Notes under the pieces: generated by a model | The model's database searches: none | What the model was told of the DNA's origin: nothing | The model's input: only the letters and a program-made list of their open reading frames with translations | Source of the DNA: Clostridium sp. 28_17 | GTDB taxonomy: Bacteria; Bacillota; Clostridia; TANB77; CAG-508 | Length of the DNA: 64,000 bases | Assembly (NCBI GenBank): GCA_001916065.1 | Contig: MNRS01000018.1 | Location: 1-64,000 of the forward strand | Reading direction: 5' to 3' | Shown here: positions 44,299-51,828 of the stretch, in pieces | Layout of the letters: every line of letters begins with the position of its first letter | How positions within the stretch are numbered: position 1 is the first letter of the stretch | Translations under genes and position numbers: made by a program

Positions 44299-44304
44299 AA
44301 ATAT

Positions 44305-44333
44305 AGTATACTACCATTTTTAGTATATGTCAA
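44305..44333 (-). promoter_or_regulatory. Promoter of the antisense RNA (44.2 kb locus)
   Basis: On the minus strand, TTGACA at 44328-44333, 17-bp spacer, TATACT at 44305-44310. It is closer to consensus than the toxin promoter, as expected for an antitoxin RNA. Confidence 0.85.
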
Positions 44334-44410
44334 ATTATTTTTTTAATTCATCTTTATAAAAATTTATATATTTCTATACCATTTTTTTCAAATACCTAAA
44401 TTTTCCATTA

Positions 44411-45172
44411 TTATTTTTCCAATTTTCTTTTTTGTACTATATACGTAATTTTCGCAACAAAACTACTAGGCACAAAATGACTAAAGAAAATCCCAAACTT
44501 TACATCCAAACCAGGTATAATATAAAATCTTCCCTTAAGCAATTTTTTTATTGCAAAATTAGCAACATTATAGCTATTAGACTCTCTCATATGAAACTTA
44601 ACATTTGCAACATTATTAAAATTAGTATTTACTGGACCTGGGCACAAAATACTAATTTGAACATTTGATTTTTCCTTTTTTAACTCTTCTCTAATAGATT
44701 CTGAAAGTCTTACAACATACGCCTTTGTTGAATAATAAGTTGCCATTAATGGTCCAGGCATAAATCCTGCAATTGATGCAACATTTAAAATCTTACCACT
44801 ATTTTTTGCTTTCATATCAACTAAATATAGTTTTGTTAAAATATGATATGCAATAATATTTGTTTTTATCATTGTTAATTCTTTGTTTAAATCTGTATGT
44901 GTAAAATTTCCACAATCACCAAAACCTGCATTATTGATTAAGATATCCACATCTTTTACACTTTTGTGCAAATCTTTACAATTTTGTTCTATTGATAAAT
45001 CCATTGATATTACTTGAGTTTCTATTTTATTTTCTTTTCGTAATTCTTCTGCTAATTCATTTAATTTTTGTTCGTCTCTTGCAACTAATACTAAATTGTA
45101 TCCTTTTTTTGCTAATACTCTCGCCATATCTCTTCCTATTCCAGAAGATGCTCCTGTTATTAATGCTTTCAT
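44411..45172 (-). CDS. Short-chain dehydrogenase/reductase
   Basis: NAD(P)-dependent oxidoreductase of the classical SDR type. The 253-aa product has TGASSGIGRDMARVLAKKGY (residues 6-25), the NNAG motif (ILINNAGFGDCG), catalytic Ser in NVASIAGFM and YYSTKAYV as the YxxxK site, then ILCPGPVNTNF. The substrate is not predictable. GGAGGG precedes the ATG. Genes on both sides are divergent or separate, so it is probably monocistronic. Confidence 0.93.
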   Translation of the reverse strand: MKALITGASSGIGRDMARVLAKKGYNLVLVARDEQKLNELAEELRKENKIETQVISMDLSIEQNCKDLHKSVKDVDILINNAGFGDCGNFTHTDLNKELTMIKTNIIAYHILTKLYLVDMKAKNSGKILNVASIAGFMPGPLMATYYSTKAYVVRLSESIREELKKEKSNVQISILCPGPVNTNFNNVANVKFHMRESNSYNVANFAIKKLLKGRFYIIPGLDVKFGIFFSHFVPSSFVAKITYIVQKRKLEK

Positions 45173-45388
45173 AAATTCCCTCCGTTTTTTTATGATATTG
45201 TATCAAAAATATTGTGCTTAAACAATAAATTTTATAAATTTTCTCTCAACCACTTGTATTATGTAAAATAATATGATATAAATATATTATTAATTCATTT
45301 ATTTAATTCTACTATAATTCTATAGTAAATTTTTCATTTTTATTGATTTTAATATTTTAAAATGCTATACTAAAGGAGGTGAAGCCTA

Positions 45389-45655
45389 TTGCCTATAGTT
45401 TCACAATTCTATGGTATCATTATCAGTATGTACTTTAATGATACTGATAGACATCATTTACCACATATCCATGTACAATATGCAGAATATAGATGTAGTG
45501 TTGATTTTGACGGTAACATATTGTCTGGTACAATTCCCAACAAGCAAAAAAAATTAATCGTTGCTTGGATTGAACTTAGAAAAGAAGAATTAATTACTTT
45601 ATGGAATATGCTACAATCTGGAAATGGTACTTTTACAATTGAGCCTTTAAAATAA
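45389..45655 (+). CDS. DUF4160 protein
   Basis: The 88-aa protein has the DUF4160 pattern: SQFYGIIISMYFNDTDRHHL, PHIHVQYAEYRCSVDFDGNI, then LVAWIELRKEELITLWNM-like sequence. Start is TTG at 45389, six bases after a near-perfect AAAGGAGGTGA. It is followed 25 bp later by a DUF2442 gene. DUF4160/DUF2442 pairs recur in bacteria and are suspected to be toxin-antitoxin-like; their activity is not established. Confidence 0.88.
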   Translation: MPIVSQFYGIIISMYFNDTDRHHLPHIHVQYAEYRCSVDFDGNILSGTIPNKQKKLIVAWIELRKEELITLWNMLQSGNGTFTIEPLK

Positions 45656-45680
45656 TATTTATATTAGGGGGAAATATAAT

Positions 45681-45962
45681 ATGAAAAATAAAATAGAAGA
45701 ATTACCTATTGAAGTAAAACCATTAGAAGGATATTTACTTTATATAAAATTCAAAAATAATGAAGAAAAAATATATGATATGAAAGAAATGTTAAAATTT
45801 GATTATTATAAAAACTTAAAAAACAAAGAAAATTTCAAAAAAGTTAAAGTTTATGGGATAACTCTAAAATGGAGTACTGGTGAAGATATTGCACCAGAAA
45901 AAATATATTTTAATAGCATACCTTTAAAAGATTATAAATTTGAAATAAAAGAAATGAATTAA
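45681..45962 (+). CDS. DUF2442 protein
   Basis: The 93-aa protein has YLLYIKFKNNEEKIYDMKEM, then ITLKWSTGEDIAPEKIYFNS, the DUF2442 signature. GGGGG lies upstream. It forms an operon with the DUF4160 gene. A 19-bp-arm palindrome begins just after its stop and may end the transcript. Confidence 0.88.
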   Translation: MKNKIEELPIEVKPLEGYLLYIKFKNNEEKIYDMKEMLKFDYYKNLKNKENFKKVKVYGITLKWSTGEDIAPEKIYFNSIPLKDYKFEIKEMN

Positions 45963-46037
45963 ATTGTCAATAGGGACGCCTCTTCTTGACAAGTGCTAGC
46001 AAGACATTTGTCAAAAAAAGGCGTCCCTATTGACAAT
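45963..46037. repeat. Nested palindrome with 19-bp perfect arms
   Basis: ATTGTCAATAGGGACGCCT (45963-45981) and its exact complement (46019-46037). An inner imperfect pair TTGACAAGTG / ACATTTGTCAA lies between them. It resembles REP/MITE elements and is not related in sequence to the GGGATTGGGGGACGGGTC family. Confidence 0.8.
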
Positions 46038-46583
46038 CTATTTTTTACTAAATTTGTTCAAAACAATACCAACTTTATGCACAATTTCAGTAGACTTTTT
46101 ATTAGCAATATCCTTACCAAAAGCCTTACCACTAACTGTAAAAGCAGATACCAAAGCACTCAAAACAAACTGAATATCAAATGGCAAATTCATTTGAGTT
46201 GAAATCTTTATAGAAATCAACGCACTTATAGAACCACTTAATACACCACAAATATCACCAATAACATCTGCACAAATATTTGCAACTTTGGGAGCATTTT
46301 TTATCAATTTAATCGAATCTTTTGAACCTTTTACTTTTTTAGTTGCTTTTGCATGAAATTCCTCTTCATTAGCAACTGTAACTGCTACACCTATAATATC
46401 AAACAATATTCCTAAAAATACTACTAATATCAATATTAAAAGTGCAGGTATTAAACTTAGATTTGATACTCCATTTGTTGATACATATGCAAATATCATT
46501 GATAAAATAAATGTCATTATAAATGATTGTATAACCCATTTCATATTCGAGTGTTCCTTTTTACTTTCCTTATTATTTTTCAT
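46038..46583 (-). CDS. oapA: OapA-like membrane protein (OLE RNA-associated)
   Basis: The 181-aa protein has about four membrane helices. The conserved stretch is LFDIIGVAVTVANEEEFHAK, then ATKKVKGSKDSIKLIKNAPK and VANICADVIGDICGVLSGSI. It carries acidic residues next to or within helices (FDIIG, DVIGD) and resembles OapA, the membrane partner of OLE RNA, with a distant likeness to the DUF21/CNNM domain of Mg exporters. The strongest support is position: it lies directly downstream of a ~620-nt structured RNA on the same strand. ATG 46544 is an alternative start. Known role of the OLE complex: response to Mg2+, alcohol and cold stress. Confidence 0.75.
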   Translation of the reverse strand: MKNNKESKKEHSNMKWVIQSFIMTFILSMIFAYVSTNGVSNLSLIPALLILILVVFLGILFDIIGVAVTVANEEEFHAKATKKVKGSKDSIKLIKNAPKVANICADVIGDICGVLSGSISALISIKISTQMNLPFDIQFVLSALVSAFTVSGKAFGKDIANKKSTEIVHKVGIVLNKFSKK

Positions 46584-46649
46584 TAATATTATTTCCCTCT
46601 TTCTTGCTATTTATTAATTATTATATACTTATCATATATTAATATTTAA

Positions 46650-46672
46650 AGAAAAAGTCCTTATGGAAGACC
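46650..46672 (-). terminator. Second terminator-like hairpin between OLE-like RNA and oapA
   Basis: On the minus strand GTCTT and AAGGAC form a short stem followed by TTTTTC. It lies about 70 nt before the OapA-like start. Readthrough of either hairpin would allow co-expression. Confidence 0.45.
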
Positions 46673-46701
46673 ATATGCCTCATTTTTTCTAAAATATTAA
46701 T

Positions 46702-46731
46702 ATATAAAATTAAAACAAGCACTAAGGCTTG
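46702..46731 (-). terminator. Terminator of the OLE-like RNA
   Basis: CAAGC, 6-nt loop, GCTTG, then TTTTAATTTT on the minus strand. Confidence 0.65.
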
Positions 46732-47323
46732 CCATTAATTTCTAAATTAAAATATAGATGGTAAAAATCTAAGTAAATTTTACGGTTTAGGTCTGGTTGA
46801 ATTTCTCTACTTCCCGCTTAGCATTACTGCTAGAACCGTTTCCGTTTAAGGGAACCAGCTAAATTTATTTTAGCCACCAGATCGCCACTTAAATCCGTAC
46901 CTTAATCCCCAGATTTTCAAGCTTTTGATAAAGCAAACATTCTAGAAGTTTTCCTTGACATACTTTTACAAACTTACTAGTCTTTTTTGCAAGTATAATT
47001 TCATAATCCAGAATAAAAATTATTTGGCCGAACAATCTTCATTCCCGTCAAATTAATCCCAATACACTCACTCGAGACAGGCTACACTATGTATTTTGTG
47101 TCTTGGCACTCAACATAGGTTTAACTTAAATTTTTCTATTTAAGCCTCCGCGAAACTAGGGAATCACATATATGCCATTATATATTACCCTAACCCCTTT
47201 ACTCCCTGGTTACACACAAAACTGGCATTTCGCGCACAAACAAGAAACTTCAACGATGTGCCCTTTAGTGGATTTTTAGCCCCACCCTCGTAAGTTTAAG
47301 TACGACTAGAATAATGCACCATC
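46704..47323 (-). ncRNA. Large structured RNA, probable OLE RNA
   Basis: About 620 nt without an ORF, with higher GC than its surroundings. A consensus promoter (47331-47359) starts it and a hairpin with a T-run (46702-46731) ends it. Complementary segments indicate extensive folding: CGCGAAA with TTTCGCG, TAGCA with TGCTA, TCTGGT with ACCAGA, GGCTAAA with TTTAGCT, CTTAAAT with ATTTAAG. OLE RNAs are about 610 nt, occur mainly in anaerobic or extremophilic Firmicutes and lie just before an OapA gene, exactly as here. I could not run a covariance model. Alternatives such as ROOL or GOLLD are less likely given the gene behind it. Confidence 0.75.
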
Positions 47324-47330
47324 AATTAAT

Positions 47331-47359
47331 ATTATAACTTATTTCTGAAAATATTCCAA
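47331..47359 (-). promoter_or_regulatory. Promoter of the OLE-like RNA
   Basis: On the minus strand, TTGGAA at 47354-47359, 17-bp spacer, TATAAT at 47331-47336. Confidence 0.8.
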
Positions 47360-47493
47360 TTTCTTTTAAATCTTTTCTTTAACTTTTAATGTATTTGTAG
47401 ATTATATTTTTGTTATTTATATCATTTTTTCTTTTAATATCTAATCAAATCTAATTTTATCTCTGTTTTTTGTTATTATTAAGTTTCATATAA

Positions 47494-48069
47494 TTAATAT
47501 TTCAAAAAGTCTCTTAATTCCTTTTTTGTATCTTCCAAATTTTTATCATTTGCTAACTTCAAAACATTTATATTTGGATAGTTCTTTTTTATTTCATCTG
47601 CCATTTCTAAGTAAACTCTTTGTTGTTTTATACTATTTTCTGCTTTGAATTCCGCTCCTTTAAAAACGGCTTTTCCATCTCTTTTCAATCTTTCAATATA
47701 CTCATCTTCATCTTCCAAATATAATGTTATATAATATATATCAAAATCCAAACTAGCAAATTTATTCAGCAACTTTTCATAAACATCTGTAAATGTGTAT
47801 TCCTTTATCCCAAGTCTACAATAATTTTCTTCTGTAAAAAAAGTTCTATCAAAAATCAAATTGATACTTTTGTTTTCCATCTTTTCAATATACTCAAGTA
47901 AGTCAACATACATGTCTTCTGCTTTTTTCTTTCCCGTTACTGTACTGTCAGATGTTCCACATAATCTATATAAATTTGAATATGGTAATGTGTGTCTTAA
48001 AAAATCTGTTATTGTTGTTTTTCCAGCTCCCTGTGGTCCCTCTACTACTATTATTTTTGAATTTGTCAT
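47494..48069 (-). CDS. P-loop nucleoside/nucleotide kinase (thymidylate-kinase-like)
   Basis: The ~191-aa protein has Walker A VEGPQGAGKTTITDFLRH, FDRTFFTEENYCRLG (the DR(Y/F) region of the dNK/TMPK fold) and a lid-like segment DEDEYIERLKRDGKAVFKGA. It is most like deoxynucleoside or thymidylate kinases but is not canonical Tmk, so the substrate is uncertain. AAGGA sets ATG 48069. It begins one base after the stop of a 42-codon ORF, so the two are probably translated together. Confidence 0.85.
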   Translation of the reverse strand: MTNSKIIVVEGPQGAGKTTITDFLRHTLPYSNLYRLCGTSDSTVTGKKKAEDMYVDLLEYIEKMENKSINLIFDRTFFTEENYCRLGIKEYTFTDVYEKLLNKFASLDFDIYYITLYLEDEDEYIERLKRDGKAVFKGAEFKAENSIKQQRVYLEMADEIKKNYPNINVLKLANDKNLEDTKKELRDFLKY

Positions 48070-48070
48070 T

Positions 48071-48199
48071 TTATTCTTTTCCTTCTTTCTTTGCCTCTTC
48101 TGTTTCTTCATTTTCTGTATTGTTTTCTAACATTTTATTAATTGAATTCATTATATCTTCCATATTATCATCAAAATCGTCTTTTACTAAATTGAACAT
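48071..48199 (-). CDS. Small acidic protein upstream of the kinase
   Basis: A 42-codon ORF starting MFNLVKDDFDDNMEDIMNSI and ending in an acidic, Lys-containing tail (EEAKKEGKE). AAAGGAG (48209-48215) lies nine bases before the ATG. Its stop is one base from the kinase ATG, the classic sign of coupling. I do not recognise a family; it could be a small partner of the kinase. Confidence 0.65.
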   Translation of the reverse strand: MFNLVKDDFDDNMEDIMNSINKMLENNTENEETEEAKKEGKE

Positions 48200-48354
48200 T
48201 TTAAAAAACTCCTTTCATTTAATTTTAAAATTATTATACTATTTTATATTTCTGATTTCAATAAATTTATAGATTTTTATCAAGATTTGTAGTAAAATAT
48301 AGTTACAGTTCGCATTTTAATGAATTATATTATATAAGAACAATGGAGGCAAAA

Positions 48355-49560
48355 ATGAAAAAATTTGAAAAATATTCTGCAAATCCAGAAAATCCTAACT
48401 GGAAAAACTATATCAAAAGAGAAACACCTTTATATCCAAGAAATAATGATATAAGAAATGATTTTGAAAGAGATTACACAAGAATAATACATAGCAATGC
48501 ATATAGAAGATTAAAACATAAAACTCAGGTATTTTTTTCACCTGAAAACGATCACATCTGCACAAGAATTGAACATGTAACACATGTAGAATCAATAAGT
48601 TACACTATTGCAAAATATCTAGGTTTAAATACTGAACTTACAAAAGCAATTGCTACTGCACATGATATCGGTCACAGTCCATTTGGTCATCAAGGAGAAA
48701 GAATATTATCCGAAATTTCACAAAGAGATTTAAGTTACTCTTTTTGGCATGAAAAAAATGGACTTGAATTTGTTGACAATGTTGAACTTTTGGAAGATAA
48801 CAATAAATATATGCAAAATCTAGATTTAACATATGCAGTTAGAGATGGCATAATTTCTCATTGCGGAGAAATTAATGAAAATTGTATACGTCCCAGAGAA
48901 GAATATATTGATTTAAAAGATTATTCATTTCCAAATCAGTATGCACCTTACACTTGGGAAGGATGTGTTGTTAAAATATCAGACAAAATCTCTTACATCT
49001 GCCGTGATATAGAAGATGCCATAACTTTGGGAATTTTGGATGAACATGTTGACGAACTTTTCTCTTTGCTAAATATTACTTCAAATAGTGAGCAAATAAA
49101 TAATACAATTATAATTAATAATTTGATACATGATTTATGTGAAAATTCTTCACCAGAAAAAGGTTTATGTTTTTCAAAAGAAGCCTTGAACTTGTTGGAT
49201 AAAATTAAGGAGTTCAATTATAAAAATATTTACGCTTGTACTAGATTAGAACCTTCAAATAGATATTTTAATTTAGTTATTAATGAGATTTACAATTTAT
49301 TAAAATCTACTTATGATGGTTCTAATACATTGAATAATTTGAAAGATCTAAGCATTACATATCCAAAATTAGGAAACGGTTTTATTAATTTTATTTATAA
49401 TTATTATGATTTTGGAAATAGAGAAAACTTGAAATTGAAAAATAAAATTTTGTTTTCTATTGATAATGTAAGAGATTTCTATAAGGCTATTATTTACTAT
49501 ATTTCTGGTATGACTGATAATTTTGCTATAGAAATTTATAATGAAATTATAAATTTTTAG
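48355..49560 (+). CDS. dgt: Deoxyguanosinetriphosphate triphosphohydrolase-like protein
   Basis: HD-domain dNTPase that releases tripolyphosphate from dNTPs. From ATG 48355 (six bases after GGAGG) it has 401 residues. Conserved: RIIHSNAYRRLKHKTQVF, TRIEHVTHVESISYTIA with the first metal His, AHDIGHSPFGHQGE (about 102-115) with the HD pair, and WEGCVVKISDKISYICRDIE with the last Asp. It lies alone on the plus strand, followed by a REP-like repeat. Confidence 0.94.
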   Translation: MKKFEKYSANPENPNWKNYIKRETPLYPRNNDIRNDFERDYTRIIHSNAYRRLKHKTQVFFSPENDHICTRIEHVTHVESISYTIAKYLGLNTELTKAIATAHDIGHSPFGHQGERILSEISQRDLSYSFWHEKNGLEFVDNVELLEDNNKYMQNLDLTYAVRDGIISHCGEINENCIRPREEYIDLKDYSFPNQYAPYTWEGCVVKISDKISYICRDIEDAITLGILDEHVDELFSLLNITSNSEQINNTIIINNLIHDLCENSSPEKGLCFSKEALNLLDKIKEFNYKNIYACTRLEPSNRYFNLVINEIYNLLKSTYDGSNTLNNLKDLSITYPKLGNGFINFIYNYYDFGNRENLKLKNKILFSIDNVRDFYKAIIYYISGMTDNFAIEIYNEIINF

Positions 49561-49592
49561 GGATTTTAAGACCTGTCCCCCAATCCCTAAAT
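49557..49592. repeat. REP-like repeat, single half
   Basis: TAGGGATTTTAAGACCTG and TCCCCCAATCCCTA form an imperfect palindrome of the GGGATTGGGGGACGGGTC family. It overlaps the dgt stop and may serve as its terminator. Confidence 0.7.
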
Positions 49593-49617
49593 TTTACCAA
49601 AGTAAGGAGGTATATAT

Positions 49618-50421
49618 ATGGACAAAATCGCAATTATTTCTGATATTCATGGAAATATAACTGCATTAGAGGCCGTATTAAAAGATATAAAAAATAGAGA
49701 AATAAATAGAATTTTTTGTTTAGGTGATTGCGTAACCAAATGCACTCATCCTGATTTAGTAATAGATAAAATAAGAGAAATATGTGATGTAATTTTAATA
49801 GGTAATTGCGATTACGTCGTTTGCAAACCTTCTTCTAAAGGAAAGGATTTTTGGACAAGAAATAAAATCGGTGAAGAAAGGGCAGAATTTATGTCATCAC
49901 TTCCAATATCATATGAATTTTATATGAGTGGACATCTAATTAGACTTTTTCATGCTTCTCCATACAGTCTTGATGAAATATATAATCCAATGTTTTCTAA
50001 CAAAAATTCAAAATATAGTCATCTTGAAATTGAAAAACCTGATAGACTTTTTGAAAATACACCTTTCATTGGCAAGACAGCGTCTGATCCAGTTCCTGAT
50101 ATTGTAGGATATGGTCATATTCATACGCCATATTGTGTGAGATTTAAAAATAAAACTCTTTTTAATACTGGAAGTGTTGGAATTCCTGTAGAAATGCACA
50201 ATGATATTATAGATGATCCAAATAATAAATTTTCTACACTTGCATCATATATTATATTAGAAGGATATTTTGGAAGTAAAAATTTAAACTCTATATCATT
50301 TAACTTAGTTAGAGTTCTATATAATATTCAAAGGGAAATTGAAGATTTAGAGGTTTCTGATATTCCAAATAAGGAAACCATTATAAGAACCCTAAAATCT
50401 GCAATATCAAATAATATATAA
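49618..50421 (+). CDS. Metallophosphoesterase (calcineurin-like)
   Basis: The 267-aa protein has the two-metal phosphoesterase motifs in order: SDIHGNITALEAVL (residues 8-21), FCLGDCVTKC, LIGNCDYVV, a middle His in LFHASPYS and GYGHIHTPYCVRFKNKTLFN with NTGSVG. It belongs to the YfcE/MJ0936-like group, whose members hydrolyse phosphodiesters or nucleotides; the substrate is not predictable. AAGGAGG lies upstream. It may be co-transcribed with the pyrophosphorylase gene 34 bp downstream. Confidence 0.92.
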   Translation: MDKIAIISDIHGNITALEAVLKDIKNREINRIFCLGDCVTKCTHPDLVIDKIREICDVILIGNCDYVVCKPSSKGKDFWTRNKIGEERAEFMSSLPISYEFYMSGHLIRLFHASPYSLDEIYNPMFSNKNSKYSHLEIEKPDRLFENTPFIGKTASDPVPDIVGYGHIHTPYCVRFKNKTLFNTGSVGIPVEMHNDIIDDPNNKFSTLASYIILEGYFGSKNLNSISFNLVRVLYNIQREIEDLEVSDIPNKETIIRTLKSAISNNI

Positions 50422-50467
50422 AATCTTTATATTGATTTTATGAAGTACGAAAGGAATGAATCCCTCA

Positions 50468-51715
50468 ATGGAAGATAAATTAGAAATCGCAAAAGAAATA
50501 TTAAAAAAATATAATCAAGAACATTTATTGCATTTTTATGATGAACTTTCTAAAGATGAAAAAAATAGGTTACTTGATCAAATATTAACAATAAACTTTG
50601 AAAAAATTTTGACCGTTTATAAGCAATCATTAAATTTTCGTTATGATCCAAATGTTAAAGTTTCACCTATTCCGCATATTGAAAAAGATAAGCTTTCTTT
50701 TAAAGAAATAGAACATTACTCAAAAATTGGTGAAGCAATTATAAAAAGTAATCAATTTGCTGTTGTCACTATGGCGGGCGGCCAAGGTACTAGACTTGGT
50801 TATAAAGGTCCTAAAGGTACATATATGCTAAACTTAAAACCTGTTAAGAAATCTCTTTTTCAGATAATGGCAGAAAATATAATGGATAATAATAAGAAAT
50901 ATAATGTTATTCTACCTTGGTACATAATGACAAGTGAAGAAAATGACGCACCAACTAAAGCATTTTTTGAAATTAATAATTTTTTTGAATATCCAAAAGA
51001 AAAAATAAAATTTTTCAAACAAAACAAACTTCCAATTATAAACATAGAAGGAAAACTAATTCTGCAAGAACCTTATTTAATTAAAGAAGCCTCAAATGGA
51101 AACGGTAATGTTTTTAAATCTATGAAAAATAATGGAATTATAGATGACTTAGAAAATCAAAATATAAAATGGGTTTCTTTTGGTGGAATTGATAATGTTT
51201 TGCTTAAAAACTTTGACCCTTTATTTTTAGGACTAACAATTTCGAACAATCTATCTATTGGTTCAAAATCAATATTTAAAAAAGAACCTTTGGAAAAAAC
51301 CGCGGTATATTGTTTAAAAAATGACAAACCTGCAATTTTAGATTATGATTGTATAGATTTGGAATTGTCTGAAAGTAAAATATCTAGTACAAATACTTAT
51401 CTTTTTAGAGAGGCAAATATCTTATCTCATATTATGAGTTTAGATGCAATAAAAAAGTCTACAACTATAGATTTGTACTATCATAGAGCATTCAAGAAAA
51501 ACTCTTTTGTAAATGAGGAAGGTGTTAAACAGGTTCCTGATAAGCCTAATACTTTTAAATTTGAGAATTTCATTTTTGATGCTTTCGCTCTTTTTGATGG
51601 AATGCTTCTTCTTCGTGTTGATGAAAATGAAGAATTTGCTCCTATTAAAGATTTCACAGGTATTTATAATCCCGATACTGCAATTGAAAAATATAATAAC
51701 TATTACAAAATTTAA
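50468..51715 (+). CDS. UDP-N-acetylhexosamine/UDP-sugar pyrophosphorylase (UAP type)
   Basis: Makes a UDP-sugar from UTP and a sugar 1-phosphate. The ~415-aa product has the eukaryotic-type motif MAGGQGTRLGYKGPKGTYML, then PWYIMTSEENDAPTKAFFEI, and VKWVSFGGIDNVLLKNFDPL-like sequence (SFGGIDNVL) of the family. It is unlike bacterial GlmU or GalU. ATG 50468 is chosen because ATG 50456 abuts the AAAGGA site; both are possible. Such UAP-type enzymes are common in gut Clostridia. Confidence 0.88.
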   Translation: MEDKLEIAKEILKKYNQEHLLHFYDELSKDEKNRLLDQILTINFEKILTVYKQSLNFRYDPNVKVSPIPHIEKDKLSFKEIEHYSKIGEAIIKSNQFAVVTMAGGQGTRLGYKGPKGTYMLNLKPVKKSLFQIMAENIMDNNKKYNVILPWYIMTSEENDAPTKAFFEINNFFEYPKEKIKFFKQNKLPIINIEGKLILQEPYLIKEASNGNGNVFKSMKNNGIIDDLENQNIKWVSFGGIDNVLLKNFDPLFLGLTISNNLSIGSKSIFKKEPLEKTAVYCLKNDKPAILDYDCIDLELSESKISSTNTYLFREANILSHIMSLDAIKKSTTIDLYYHRAFKKNSFVNEEGVKQVPDKPNTFKFENFIFDAFALFDGMLLLRVDENEEFAPIKDFTGIYNPDTAIEKYNNYYKI

Positions 51716-51719
51716 AAAA

Positions 51720-51806
51720 TCGGGATCGGGGGACGGGTCTCTCAATCCCGATTTATAATACAATAAAAAAACGGGATTGAGAGACCCGTCCCCCAATCCC
51801 GATTTT
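51720..51806. repeat. REP-like inverted pair between convergent genes
   Basis: CGGGATCGGGGGACGGGTCT, spacer, and the same sequence inverted, with A/T-runs at the ends. It lies between convergent genes, where it can end both transcripts. Confidence 0.85.
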
Positions 51807-51828
51807 TTTCTATCCTAATCATATTCCA

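Noticed and set aside
46704..47323. Large RNA considered as RNase P RNA, tmRNA or a group II intron
   Set aside because: No GAGGAAAGTCC-type core of RNase P, no tmRNA tag frame or tRNA-like ends, and no intron-encoded protein or domain V were seen; length and the gene behind it fit OLE RNA better.
51440..51796. Minus-strand frame starting MGDGSLNPVFLL
   Set aside because: It runs antisense through the UDP-sugar pyrophosphorylase gene and its start is encoded by the REP-like repeat.
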